Positions 35,396 to 47,755 are shown, counted from the first letter of the stretch. The stretch: DNA of 64,000 bases from Orobanche coerulescens (GCA_033398695.1 CM065802.1:75316096-75380095), one strand, 5' to 3'. Notes: a model not told the origin generated them from the letters alone. Program-made: numbers and translations.

Positions 35396-36486
35396 TGTTG
35401 TGTCAAGATTTATTCACCTCGACAGGCGATCGACTACAAGGCCGAGCGACCGAGTCCACAGCCAATCAAACTATGGCGAACTCGCCTAACCGAAGTTACC
35501 AAACCACCTTCGGGTATCTAGCGATCGACTCCAAAGGCGATCCCCCCTTGGCGCCTAGCGATCGACTCTGGTGCCCGACTTAAGACGATCGTCCTTTGCC
35601 GCAGACAGAGACCATCGTCCGTCAAAGTCCACGAAGACTGGACCTCAAAGCAGCGCCCATGTGCAGATCCGTGATAGGTGCCGCGTTTCATGGATCGTTG
35701 ACCACAACCTGTCACCACCTTCTCACCTACCGACAAGCCCGCCGAAAGGTACATGATGGGACCGCCCGTGACAGCATCTCAGACACGTGCAGACTTCTCA
35801 TTGGACTGCACATACGGCTGCCAGCAACTCCTGTGGACTTTAAGGAGACTAGCCCATGTGCTAAAAGACGATCGCCCGCTTATTATAATACAGCAAAGGT
35901 GATCGCCCAACATCTCCCAGTCCTATAAATAGGGAACATCCAGCAACTGGAGAAAGGTTCCAACTTCATTCACGGAAATACATACAAACATACATACTCT
36001 CAAGCTCTTGGCTTCCTCTCCCAAATATACCTCAGGACTTCTCTCTCAGCACCTCTCAACCAGAAGTCGGTCGGCAGAGATAAGAAATCCCCACAGTGCA
36101 GATTCACAGAAGCTCACAAGCCCAGGAGCTCAAGCATACAGCAGCTACACACCGTGAGAGACTGTCGATTTCTCACGGTTGTCACAGCTCATCAACGTTG
36201 TTACCTGAACTCACAGAGCATCATATCTGGTTCTTCCGGCAATCTACACGCTCACTAGCTAAGATAACTAGGGTCTTTACACTCACTGTAATTGTACTCT
36301 AACATTAGTACTTGTATCCCAAAATATTTGTATTAATAACATCTCGCGAGAGCATTCAAGCCCCGGACTAACAACCCCGGCAAATCTTGTGTTATTTATT
36401 TCTCTCACGGAAGTGCTCTCGCACTTTGTTTGCTATCCACCCATTCCAGCAATATCTATCTCCGAATAATATTTTGGGTAGCAACA
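35396..36486 (+). mobile_element. Tat1 3' LTR
   Basis: 1091 bp, nearly identical by eye to the 5' LTR. TATAAATAG near 35924. Followed by the TCCTA duplication. Confidence 0.95.
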
Positions 36487-36491
36487 TCCTA

Positions 36492-36620
36492 CAAACACTC
36501 GTACCTATGTACGAGATGCCAACTTAATAGCTTACTTATTCACCCACTCTATAGTTCTTTGGGTGTTTTTGGAAAAGTTTTCGAAGGCACCATGTTTAGA
36601 ATGTACGCTGCTGTTTCTAT
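36492..36620 (-). pseudogene. Copia unit C3, integrase end (after Tat1)
   Basis: Resumes the interrupted C3 unit (ACAAACACTCGTACC…) and ends at …GCTGTTTCTAT, directly against the C4 LTR. This is the third occurrence of the same breakpoint. Confidence 0.85.
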
Positions 36621-38096
36621 TGTTGGAAATAAAACGCAGCGGAAGCGAAGTTTCGAAAAGTTTGATAAACGCGTTTTACGCATCCACGAGCATAAGATCT
36701 ATTTTGGCATGCTAATTAATTAATTACTAAGAATAATAAGTTATTTAAATATTATTTATTATATATTAAATAAATATGTTGGTAATTGAAATATTCTAAT
36801 CTAGATCTAAAAGATCATAGGATATTACCTTTGAAGAGTAGTGTTTGCTTTCGTGTTGATCACCTTGTATTTCTAACTTTAGACCTTCTAGAGTATGATC
36901 CGCCTTAACCCGGACGTTGTGTGGACAACGAGCTACTGGATGTTGCTTGGACAACAATGAGGTCGGCCGAAATCACCTTGTTTGTGGTCACTCGATTTTT
37001 CCTTGATTTCTAGTATTTTATGAACATTCTTAGCAAATTGATGTGTTATCTAAATTGTAGAATCTAAGACACAAGTCTAGATCTACAATTAAACACAAGA
37101 AGAAAAATTTGATCTCATAACCTTGGTGAATGATGTATGGCCGAACCCCCGATTGATGTCCTATTTATAGGCTCTTGGACTACTACAAGGGATCTTAAGG
37201 AGGATTAGGGAAGGACTCCCAATATATTTCATCTTACAATATTAGGACTCTTCCTAATATAATGAATCTATTAATATCAAATTAGTCCACTAAAAGGTTG
37301 ATATTGCACTTCCTACCATAATCACAAATTACGAAATTGGGCTCCTTATTAAATTTATTTTTTCCGGTGTTTAAAATATCGAATGTCCATTAATTAATTA
37401 TAAGCTACTGACAAATTTAATTAATTAATATCTTATCCAATAGTAGTACCACTCGAACCTATTATTATATAGGAATTAAATCGACCTGCAGGGTTTAATA
37501 TAATAATCATTATTGAGCTCCTCAAGGGGACATCATCAACCATCACGAGTCGGGACACGATTTCTAGTAATAATAATAACTATCATATAAATAATATTAT
37601 TGTCCAAGATACGAGGCTTATTGAGTCGATCATTTTGACTCTCACCCATGGTAAAATAAATACACAATTAAATATTATATACTTAGAATTAAGAAATAAT
37701 AATTATTCGAGATTTACACTATTCTTATAGTCAGTACAGAAGACACTATTTCACCTCGATCCAGTTCAACGTATGCATATACGCTAATGTATGATAATAG
37801 TCAAGACCAACTAATCTCAAGCATACACTACAACCTTTCATATAATTTGTCTAATAATTATATAGGCTGTGAACTATTATATTATTTTATAAGGTGCCGA
37901 TAATGTGATCTTCCGTGTGACACCAATACACCACATTATCTACGATATAAAATAGTTAGACATTTCATTTGCATAACCATAACATGAATAAATATGCAAA
38001 ATATATGATTAAATGTAATTAATATTCTCATAGGTAGTTAGAGGGAAATAAAGTAATACAAGCATAAAGTATGCTTTGCAGTATACAACTCTAGCA
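36621..38096 (-). mobile_element. Copia LTR of unit C4
   Basis: TGCTAGAG (38096) to CCAACA (36621), 1476 bp. TATA segment CTATAAATAGG on minus near 37160-37170. Confidence 0.9.
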
Positions 38097-39471
38097 ATCT
38101 CCCACTTGTACTCAAAGCATGCTTTTAAGTATTCTACTCTATTACATAGTCTCTCATTTCTCCCATTTATACTCAAAGCAATGCTACCTTACACCGTAAT
38201 CCCATTCCTTCCACATGCCTTACAAAAACTTTTGAGGATAGGCCTTTCGTGAAAGGATCAGTCAGATTATCTTCCGATGCAACCTTGGCTACAACTATGT
38301 CTCCTTTCTTTACGAAGTGTCATATGATGTGGTACTTGCGTTTGATATGTTTAGTTGCCTTGTGGGCTCATGGTTCCCTCGAATTTGCGACTCCACCAGT
38401 ATTATCACAATAAAGTGTAATACCCTTTGGCAAATCGGGAATCACATCTAAGTCCTGCTGGAAGTACTTGAGCCACACCGCCTCCTTGGATGCCTCATAG
38501 GCTGCCACGTACTCAGATTCCATGATAGAGTCCGAGATGCATTTCTGCTTCACACTCCTCTAACTAATGGCCCACCTCCCAGGCTAAACACATAACCCAA
38601 AGTAGACTTGGACTTTTCTTTGTCCGATGAAAAATTTGAGTCAGTGTAACCCACCGGACACAGGTAGTCTGATTGATATACAAGCATGTACTCCCTAGTC
38701 CTTCTCAGGTACTTGAGTACGTGCTTGACAGCAATCCTGTGTCCTGGTCCTGGGTTTGACTGATATCTAGCACTTAGATAGTTGAGTTCCATGTCTGTAA
38801 GGTAGAAAACCTTTCTTGGAATTCTCCATGCTAAACCGCTTTAGCACTGTACCGATATAGGATGCCCGGGATAAGCACAACATTCTTTTATGCCGATCAC
38901 GAAAGGTCCTGATTCCAAGGATGTGTCCTGCTTCTCCCAGATCCTTCATATCGAACTGCTCAGATAGCCATACCCATATGTCTGACAATTCCTTCACGTT
39001 GTTTCTAATCAGAAGGATATCATCTACATACAGTATAAGAAACAGCAACATGTTTCCATCGCATTTCTTATATGCACAACTCTCACTCAGACATTGGATG
39101 AATCCATATGACTAGACAACCTCTTCAAAATGAGTGTTCTAAGATCTAGATGCTTGCTTAAGTCCATAAATGGATCTCTTAAGCTTGCACACCAAGTGCT
39201 CTTCTCCTTCAGCAATGAATCCCTCTGGTTGGCGCATATAGATTTCCTTGTCTAGACTCCCATTCAAGAATGCAGTCTTGACATCCATTTGCCAAATCTC
39301 CAGATCTAAATGCGCAGCTCTAGCTAAAAGAATCCGGATTGACTTAAGCATCGCTACCGGCAGAAAGGTTTCATCATAATCGATACCCTCTTTCTAAGTG
39401 TAACCTTTCGCAACAAGCCTTGCTTTGAAGGTTTCAACCTTCCCGTCATCTCCTTTCTTTCGATTGTAGAC
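38097..39471 (-). pseudogene. Copia unit C4: RNase H and RT
   Basis: Minus strand: RT N-terminal part at 39139-39470 ([55 protein letters not shown]), RT palm at 38767-39051 (LILYVDDILLI, EAGHILGIRTFRD), RT/RNase H at 38550-38792, RNase H at 38368-38553 (DSIMESEYVAAYEASKEAVW, TLYCDNTGGV). RT is the best preserved of the four units but is still frameshifted. It continues at 43894 after the nested G-II. Confidence 0.88.
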
Positions 39472-39476
39472 CCATT

Positions 39477-41752
39477 TGTAACACCCCAAAAGGCGGCTAT
39501 TAGAGTGACGTGGACCCCACACTGGGACCCACCAGGCGATACCAAAATACAGATTAAATATATATTACATTGTGATACCGAACCACAATAAATAGTCATT
39601 ACTCTGATTAGGAGTTTATAAATAGTATGGCCAATAGCCTTAACATACACAGGATCTAAATACAAGTATAACCCATATGGAGATGGAATATACTTCAAAT
39701 AACAATACAATCGGTTAATAGTTTAAATGAAGCAGAAAACAACATTACATGGTTTTCAAGCATAACCGAACAACAAAAGATTTGGGGGGACCTAATTAGT
39801 ATCCTTCGAACCCTTTGTCGTCACCATGCTCTTCCCGTGCCATGCCTTTTCCTCGACCTAAAATACAACACAAGTATTTCGCCCAAACCACAGGGTCAGA
39901 TATACATGATAAATGATTCTCCAGACATTATACAATTTACATATATTAGATCACAAGGAAACATCCCGACTATTGAACATACCCCTCGGGCGTATGAACA
40001 ATCAGTCACAAACCGGCGAACATATCCAATCATACATGGACTATGAACAACCAAACAATATGGATCAAGATGGACATCACAATACGCTCGATCCGGAAAT
40101 ATGTCCATGCACATGTCCACCCCGTATACAGAATCCAGAATATACGTGTGACAATGTACCTAATTAGCCTCACGAACTATGTCTCGTGTGCACAGTCCAA
40201 TATGGAAACATCCACGTATGACTATATATGTGCCTAGCTAAAAATCCTACACAATAACCAATCGGCATGCATATGTGATTCCAGATATGTCACGATACAA
40301 CATGACAACGAATTCAATAAATAACGTGTCCAATTAAGGATCAAGAAACTCACCGAAGTGACAATAAGGATCAAAGAAATCAACGATTCAAAGGTGATGA
40401 ACTTGGGAATGCAATCCCACGGTGAAAACGAAAACATAATCAAGAACAATATCAAATTACGAATCACATATTCATAAGTGTTTGATATACATGAAACGTA
40501 TAACCATCACAAGAATTCAATCATCATTATAAACAAGCAAGATAACTTGCCTCAATTCCGTAGGTGAAAGACAGTCCTTCTCCAAATGATCAAACGGACG
40601 GTATCCTCGATTAAATACTCAATCGAACAAGCAACCTTGAATGAAACATAATTCATTCAATAATACATTCACATAATATTGATATCAATTCGTAGGAAAA
40701 CGAATAATTCATTCTATTCCAATGAACATTCTACCGATTATTGATGAATTTCAATACATATGGTTTGTCTTCCACAAATCGGAATACTATAATAAAATGC
40801 CCTTTTAATACTCTTGTTATCACTATAAATAAGTTTATACATTAAATACCTTCGATTCGCCATTAACAATCAGATTAATCAAGTTCTTTAACATCTACAC
40901 CCTTTATTACACAAGGATCGTTGAGAACTAACATTATCACCAATAATTAATAATATCTTCCTAAGAACATTATCAACTTATTTCAATACTAGGTGTAGTA
41001 TACCATATCACTAACATCATAAATACGAAAATATAGAGTAGAATCGCACAACATACCTCCAGAAACGAAGAAAAACACCAAAACTACAAGAACACACTCC
41101 AAGCTTCAAGAACACCTTCTAAACTCCCAATCAACAAGCTTCAACCCAAGATGCAAGGCTCAAATACAAGTTAAAAGAGGGTATAATCGGTCTAGGGAGG
41201 CAGAGGGACGATAATTGGAGAGAAAAACCAAGGTTAGAACGTGCAAATGAAACACACAAGCTGTTTTTTATAAACTGCACAGTTTGTTACGTATGTTATA
41301 ACATGAAGATAACGTACGTTAATCCCTTTACGTATGCTACACCTAAGATGTTACGTACGTAATCTGTCTCCAGAGGCTACTGCCTCAAAATACCAACCTC
41401 ATTACGTACGTTATAGCCTCAGCATTACGTACGTAATGTACGTCAACTTGGCTGCCTCGAAAGGGCTAAAATATCCGGATCATGTCCGGGCCCCCATGCC
41501 AAAAGTTGAGATCGGATAAGATTCCCAGCATTATGTACGTAACCAGTACCTCATTACGTACGTAAAGCCAATGCATTAGCATACGTTAACTTAAAACTAT
41601 AGCGCACGTTAAACACAGAAAACCTAGCCCAAAAATGTAACAATCTACGCAACGTCAAGAAATCAACCACAATGCGAATAGCATGATTACAAAAATACTC
41701 AAATTGTCTGAATAATACAACGGTAGATAAGAAATTACTGTCAAATATTACA
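39477..41752 (-). mobile_element. G-II 3' LTR
   Basis: 2276 bp, TGTAATATTTG (41752) to GGGGTGTTACA (39477) on the minus strand. Same family as LTR A (956-5039). 39480-41250 is non-coding LTR sequence. I do not see the CCCC…GGGG hairpin of the other gypsy LTRs here. Confidence 0.88.
41267..41613 (-). promoter_or_regulatory. Palindrome cluster and TATA box of G-II
   Basis: Many TTACGTACGTAA-type palindromes (complete ones near 41353, 41402 and 41425; variants TTACGTATGTTA, TAACGTACGTTA) and a GCGCACGTTA site at the far end. The TATA box TTTATAAA is at 41267-41274, 12 bp from the nearest palindrome. GCAGTAGCCTCTGG occurs on the minus strand near 41383. Confidence 0.75.
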
Positions 41753-41790
41753 TACTCCCCCTCTTAAAAGGAGTTTCGTCCTCAAAACTA
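41753..41790 (-). promoter_or_regulatory. Polypurine tract and pre-LTR motif of G-II
   Basis: Minus strand CTCCTTTTAAGAGGGGGAGTA just before the LTR start, preceded by a degraded TTTTGAGGACGAAACT inverted repeat. Confidence 0.75.
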
Positions 41791-41799
41791 ATGTGTAAA

Positions 41800-43797
41800 C
41801 AACTCGGGGTACTTCTCTTACATTCTTCTCTCGGTCTCCCACGTTGCCTCCTCGACTCCGTGTCGTGACCACTGAACCTTCAGCAGGGGAATCGTCTTGT
41901 TCCTCAATTATTGGATCCTCCTATCAAGTATCTGTATGGGACGTTCCTTGTAAGAATGATCATCGGCTAACTCGATCTCTTCGAACTAAAGTATGTGGCT
42001 CGGATCAGCAACATACTTCCTCAGTTGGGAGACATGAAACACATTATGAATCCGACTCAGAGCTGGTGGCAATGCCATACGATAGGCCAGATCGCCTACT
42101 CATTCCAAAACCTCAAACGACCTAATATACCTCGGGCTCAGCTTGCCCCTCTTCCCAAAATGAAAAACACCTCGAGTAGGGACACCTTCATTAGCACGTG
42201 GTCGCCAACCTCGAACTCAAGTGGTCATCGACGGTTGTCTGCATAAGATTTCTGCTGGCTTTGAGCCGTTAACAAATGACTACTAATCAGAGCGATCTTC
42301 TCACAGGCTGCTAACAACATATCAGGTTCCATACCCAGAGATTCATACAAGTCGTCCCAATACAAAAAGGGACCTACAATGACGGCCATACAATATTTCA
42401 TTAGGTTCCATCTGAATCAAAGCGTTCCAACTATTGTTGTAAGTGAATTCCACCAAAGGCAGTTGGGCTTCCCAATCGTCCTTCCAATCAAGAGTGCACG
42501 CCCTCAACATATCCTCTAGAGTTTGGATAGTCCTCTCAGATTGACCATCAGTCTGCGGATGGAATGCCGTACTGAAGTTCAACTGCGTACCCATCGCACG
42601 ATGGACTGCTCTCCAGAAATGTGACACAAATCGCCCATCACGATCTGATACAATACTCTTGGGGGTACCATGTAACCTTACAATATCTTTAATAATCAGC
42701 TGGGCCAATCTCTCGGGTCCCCACGTGTCTTTAATCTCCAAAAAATGGGCTGATTTGGTCAGACGATCCACAATCACCCAAATCGTATTCATCCCTCGAT
42801 GAGTCGTCGACAAACTAGTGATAAAATTCATTGATATGTCCTCTTATTTCCACTCGGGATTCGGGATCGGTTTCAGCATTCCTGTGGGTCGCCGATGCTC
42901 AATCTTAACCTGCTGACAGGTTAAACATCTCAAAACGAACTCTGCAACTTCACGTTTCATATTCCCCCACCAATAACATTGCTTCAAATCCTTATACATC
43001 TTACTAGATCCCGGGTGAATGGAGTACGGGGTAGCATGAGCCTCTCTCAGGATAGAATTCCTCAATTCTTCGTCTGCGGGTACACAAACTCAATTACTGA
43101 AGCGTATCAATCCATCCTCGTGGATCACAAATCCAGGGGCTTTCCCTTGAGTTACTTCATCCCGAACTCGAGATAAGAATGGGTCTGTAACCTGCTTCGA
43201 TCTGATTATATCATCAAGGGATGATGAAATCTCAAGTGTACAAAGTTGTCCCTGAATACGCTGTAACCAAACTTCAATTTCTGGCCTCAAAAGATCTAAC
43301 TGCAATTCTCTCTGAACTGTCAAGTGGCTAAGCATCTGCTCCTGTACTGTCATACGACTCAAGGCGTCAGCAACCACATTTGCTTTGCCCGAGTGATAAA
43401 GGATCTCAATATCATAGTCTTTTATTAGTTCTAGCCACCTTCTCTGTCTCATGTTCAACTCCTTCTGAGTAAAAATGTATTTCAGGCTCTTGTGATTAGT
43501 AAAAATCTGACAGGTAACTCCATACAAATAGTGACGCCAGACCTTTAAAGCAAATACCACGGTTGTTAGTTCCAAGTCATGGGTCGGATAGTTAACTTCA
43601 TAGGGTCGCAACTGTCTCGATGCATAGGTAATCACTTTCCCCTCCTGCATCAACACACATCCAAGGGCCTGTCTCGACGCATCACTATACACCACGAATC
43701 CTCCCGTTCCTTTTGGTAAAACCAAAATTGGTGCTGAAACCAATCGACTTTTGAGTTCATCAAAACTCTGTTGACATGCCTCTGAGTTGAATATCAA
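41800..43797 (-). pseudogene. pol: G-II pol remnant: RNase H, zinc-binding domain, integrase
   Basis: Minus strand, right to left. RT/RNase H at 43090-43797 shows [67 protein letters not shown] and [10 protein letters not shown]. The HHCC region at 42844-43065 shows HPGSSKMYKDLKQCYWW and CLTCQQVK. The integrase core at 42343-42831 shows VIVDRLTKSAHFL, IVSDRDGRFVSHFW and FHPQTDGQSERT, the DD35E signature of this family. Degraded C-terminal pol runs to about 41800. Frame breaks near 43080, 42835 and 42340 inactivate it. The RT half is lost to the internal deletion. Confidence 0.9.
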
Positions 43798-43817
43798 TAA
43801 ACATTAATTAAGTGTAA

Positions 43818-43888
43818 CATGATTACAACGATACTCAAATTATCCGAATAATACAACAGTAGATAAGAAATTACTGTCGGATATTACA
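43818..43888 (-). mobile_element. G-II 5' LTR stub
   Basis: 71 bp matching the start of the 3' LTR (TGTAATATCCGACAG… to GTAATCATG), ending at the deletion breakpoint. Confidence 0.85.
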
Positions 43889-43893
43889 CCATT

Positions 43894-46261
43894 TACTCCC
43901 AATGGCTTGTACACCATCAGGTAGCTCTACTAGCTCCCGTACTTGATTGGAATCCATAGATCCCATTTCTGACTCCATTGCTACTTACCAGGAGTAAGCA
44001 TATTTATTTTGGATTGCCTCCTTGTAGGTTCAGAGATCTGATTCATCTTCGCCTGGGATTGAGTCCGAAGACTTTCCCATGCCTATGAATAGTTCCGGTT
44101 GACAAACAACCCTACCACTACGACGAGGCAAATCCTGAGGTTGGTGTAAAAGTCTCTGAATCGATACATAGTGCAGTGTTAGTTGGCGCTTGTATGATTG
44201 GTAGAGACAGAGTCTCGCCCCTCAGCTCTTCCAGAATTATCTCGCTCATGGGCTTGTGACTAATCATATAATCCTCTTCCAGGAATCTAGCATTGGTGCT
44301 AACAAATTCTGATCCTGGGGACTATAGAACAAGCCACCCTTCGTTCCCTTAGGATATCCTACAAACACTCGTACTTTTGTACGAGATGCCAACTTATCAG
44401 CTTCCTTATTCAGCATATGTGCTGGAGTACCCCAAATCCAAACATGTCCTAGACTGGGCTTTCGCCCAGTCCATAACTCTGTGGGTGCTTTTGGAACTGA
44501 TTTCGAAGGCACCAGGTTTATAATGTATGCCACTATTTCTAAGGCGTATCCCCAAAATGAAATAGGTAAATCTGAATAACTCAACATTGACCTAACCATT
44601 TCTAAAATAGTCCTATTCCTACTTTCAGCCACACCATTTTGATGTGGAGTTCCCGGCACGGTGAGCTAGGATGAAATCCCCTCATTCGCCAAGAAATCCA
44701 AAAACTCTCCACTAAGGTATTCGCCACCACGATCAGATCGTAGTGACTTGATACTCTTCCCATGATGCTTCTCCGTTTCAACCTTGAAGTCTTTGAACTT
44801 TTCAAAGGCTTCAGACTTCCATCGCATCAAATAGATGTATCCATATCTCGAATAATCATCTATAAACGTGCTGAAGTATTCAAAACCACCCCTAGCCTGG
44901 ATATTCATTGGACCACATACATCCGCATGAACTAATTCTAATATATTCTGAGGACGGTTTCCCTTGGTATTAAAAACCCTTTGGTCATCTTACCTTCCCG
45001 ACAAGATTCACAAATTGGAAATGACTCAACTTGGAGATCATCCAATGGGCCATCATCTACCAATCTTTGAATCCTCCCACGGTTTACATGCCCTAACCGT
45101 AAATGTCACAGATATGTTTAGTTTATGCTTGAAGGTTCTTTTCTCTTTTTAGATTTAGACAAAGAGTTAAGTGATTTGTGCATAGGAGTTTGTGCAGTAT
45201 TAACAACATACAGTCCATCATTAAAAATACATTTGCAAATATATTCACCATTTATTTTCCTAATAATAGAATCATCGTCAAAAGAAACTGAATAACCATC
45301 ACATTTTAATTTAGAAACTGAAATTAAATTCATTCTAAAATCTGGTACTAATAATACATTATTGAGGAATAATAATTTATCATTAATCTTCAACTGCACG
45401 ACTCCCACTGCAACAGCCATAAGCCTGGAATAATCGCCCCATTTGATGGTAATCTCGCCCGCACTAAGCTGATTGGTTACCTAAAAACCATGCGAGTCAA
45501 AGCAAACATGATCAGTGGAGCCTGAATCAACTATCCACGAAGTGGAAGAACAAGCTGCCAAACATGTTTTGACTACTAGTGCACGAGACATACGTTTCTT
45601 AAGAGCAGAGCAGTCTGCTTAAAATGTTCTTTCTGACCGTACTTGTAGCACTTTCCCTTTGGCTTGTTTTTCGCCTCGGGTTGAGGTGCCTTGCTTTTCA
45701 CCTTGAGAGTTGTCACTTGCTACTGGCCAACCTGCTTTTTCTTCTTTACCCATTTGGGTTTGGAAGAAGTAACACTGGTTGCGGCAAGAGACCTTCAGCA
45801 GATTGAAGCTCTGTCAAAAGTTCTGCCAAAGTATATGTCATACGGTTCATATTGTAGTTAAGGCAGAACTGCTCCAAGCTTCTTGGTAAGCTGCCCAAGA
45901 TAATATCGACCTATGACTCTGCATCGATAGTAGCCCCCAGTATGCTCAGTTCGTTTAAATGAGACATCATTTTCAGAACATGGTCCCTTACTAGGGTCCC
46001 TTCAGACATTTGGGTTGTCATTACCCTCATTACATTTTGCCTAGCCGCTTGGTTCTGATGACCAAACATCTCGGTGAGATTTTTCATCATCTCTGCGGCT
46101 GAGCCCATTGTCTAATGCTGATGCTGCAATACATTTGTCAGTGAAGCCAAAATGTAACAGCGAGCCATCTCATCAGACTTCTTCCATTTTTGGAATTCAT
46201 CCAACTCTCCAGGAGTGGCATCCGGTTCTGGATCCAGAGGGCTCTCCTCAGTTAACGCAAA
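43894..46261 (-). pseudogene. Copia unit C4: integrase, protease and gag
   Basis: Continuation of C4 beyond the point where C1-C3 end. Minus strand from right: gag around 45911-46250 (MMKNLTEMFGHQNQAARQN, KMMSHLNELSILGATIDAES), a decayed zinc knuckle near 45650 (KCYKYGQKEHFK, second Cys changed to Tyr), protease near 45500 (WIVDSGS), the adjoining domain at 45118-45420 (VLLVPDFRMNLISVSKLKCD), integrase core at 44666-44908 (FSTFIDDYSRYGYIYL, SLRSDRGGEYL) and C-terminal integrase at 44264-44659 ([38 protein letters not shown]). Stops and frameshifts occur throughout. Cut at 46261 by the G-III LTR. Confidence 0.88.
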
Positions 46262-46793
46262 TTTATTGTAATATCCGCATTTTTCCTTTTTTCGGCATTC
46301 TCATTTTTGTGTATTTTTTCGTTTTTAATGACTCGCTTATAACCGTTTCAACGTTTTAAATCTATTTTATTCTTGGAGTTTTTCCTTTTGGACGAGTTTT
46401 GGAGATATTTTGATGTAATTCCGTTTTATGTTATGTGTTGTTGCATGAACGTTCGATTCTCGTAAAACTCGTTTGACTTCGAAATTTCTTTGGTTACATG
46501 AGTTCGTATGGTTGAGTTATTTGTGTTGTGAATTTAGGTTTGTTAATCCGACGTCGTATCGTGATTTTCGGACGTTTGGGCTGTTTTGTAATTTCCTATA
46601 AGTTTAGGGAATTTTACTTTCTTTGTCGTATTTTGGATTCCCCGGTGGTCGGAATTGTATTTTCCTTCAGCATTCAGCTTCGTCATTGTGAATATTTAGT
46701 ATCTACGCTTTGGGGTCTTTCCTTGTGATGCGTCTCGACTTCGGACCGCCCGGTGCAGTTAACTTCATTCAGCAGTATTGAACTGTTGCATGC

Positions 46794-47013
46794 ATAACGT
46801 ACGTTATACATGCTTTCTTGCGTGCGCTATCGGCACCTTCATAACCTACGTTATACCTTAGCGTTAACGTACGTTATGGCCTTCAGCATATTGGGCAGAT
46901 TGTTCTGCCGAGCCATTATGTATGCTAACTCCTGCGTGTTACGTACGTAACGAGTGTAACGTACGTTAACATCAGCATGTTAACATACGTAATGGAGGAA
47001 CAGGTTTTATAAA
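46794..47013 (+). promoter_or_regulatory. Palindrome cluster and TATA box of G-III
   Basis: ATAACGTACGTTAT (46794-46807), TTAACGTACGTTAT (near 46863), TTACGTACGTAA (46939-46950), TAACGTACGTTA (46957-46968) and TTAACATACGTAA (46980-46992). A CGTGCGCTAT half-site lies near 46820. The TATA box TTTATAAA is at 47006-47013, 13 bp after the last site. Confidence 0.78.
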
Positions 47014-47618
47014 CCTGGGTTGACCTTCACTTCGTCATTCCTTCATTTTCTTCCTCCGACCGACAGCTGCGTTCCAAGTGAGGTTTTGAGTGATTCTTCA
47101 AGTTCTGTCCGTGGAGTTCGCTGAGAGATTGATTGTTGTGTCCCAGATGAAGTTTGTCATCATCTTAATCCTCTTTCTCCATCCTTAATCTAAAGGTATT
47201 ATCCTAAAACCCTATTTTGGGAGATTTGGGGGGTTTAGGGGTTTTTGTCCGTTTTGTCCCGTATTGTTGATTTATCCATGATGGGTATGATTAATCTTAA
47301 TAGTATTCATGTGTTTCCTACGAAATTATGGTGAATTTCGGTGTGTTCTTGGAATCGAGAGGGTTTGGGGTTGCCCTCGTCGATTTTGTCGTATGAAATT
47401 ACATGAATCATAGGTGGGTTTCCGGATATTTTCCATTACCATTGTTTTATCGAGTTGTTTTAATCGTGCTTGACGAATCGTCTAGGTTCGGTGTTCGGTT
47501 TCTCGCAACCGCGGTCGTAATCTTTTCTGTTCCTCGTCGTCGTTTAATCGAGGTAAGTACTCTTATGAACTTACACTCTTAACATGGTAGTATTGCATGA
47601 GTAATGTGTGTGTATGCT

Positions 47619-47755
47619 CACTACGGATTAGATCCGATGGGGTCTCGGTAGGGGTCCATAGAGACGTAGATCGACGAGCTTTGATTTTAACCACTACGGG
47701 TTAGATCCGACGGGTCTCGGTTGGGGTCCATAGAGACGTGGATCGACGGTTAATT
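47619..47755 (+). repeat. Two tandem repeats (~73 bp) in G-III LTR
   Basis: Copies at 47619 and 47692: CACTACGGRTTAGATCCGAYGG…GGGGTCCATAGAGACG…GATCGACG. They lie about 610 bp after the TATA box, matching LTR B in position but not in sequence. Confidence 0.85.

Larger units (their letters stand above)
28374..36486 (+). mobile_element. Tat1: complete gag-only gypsy element with an antisense gene
   Basis: 8113 bp, flanked by TCCTA (28369-28373, 36487-36491), nested in copia unit C3. Two LTRs of exactly 1091 bp (28374-29464, 35396-36486). The interior carries gag in sense (29591-31110), short repeats (31385-31870) and a multi-exon gene in antisense (34873-32417). No protease, RT, RNase H or integrase motif is visible in any frame, so it is non-autonomous. 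Antisense extra genes are an established trait of the Tat lineage of Ty3/gypsy elements, which with the gag type supports the assignment. Confidence 0.9.
39477..43888 (-). mobile_element. G-II: internally deleted Ty3/gypsy element
   Basis: 4412 bp flanked by CCATT (39472-39476, 43889-43893) inside copia unit C4. Minus strand: only 71 bp of the 5' LTR remain (43818-43888), followed directly by pol from RNase H onward, the purine tract and a full 3' LTR (39477-41752). One deletion thus removed most of the 5' LTR, primer site, gag, protease and RT while both outer ends and the target duplication stayed intact. Confidence 0.9.

Noticed and set aside
21472..36620. Three independent insertions into a hot spot
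   Set aside because: The junctions fall on the same base with the same flanks in every unit; duplication of one junction is simpler.
41844..42246. Plus-strand ORFs of 80-90 codons as genes
   Set aside because: They are antisense shadows of the G-II pol C-terminus on the minus strand.
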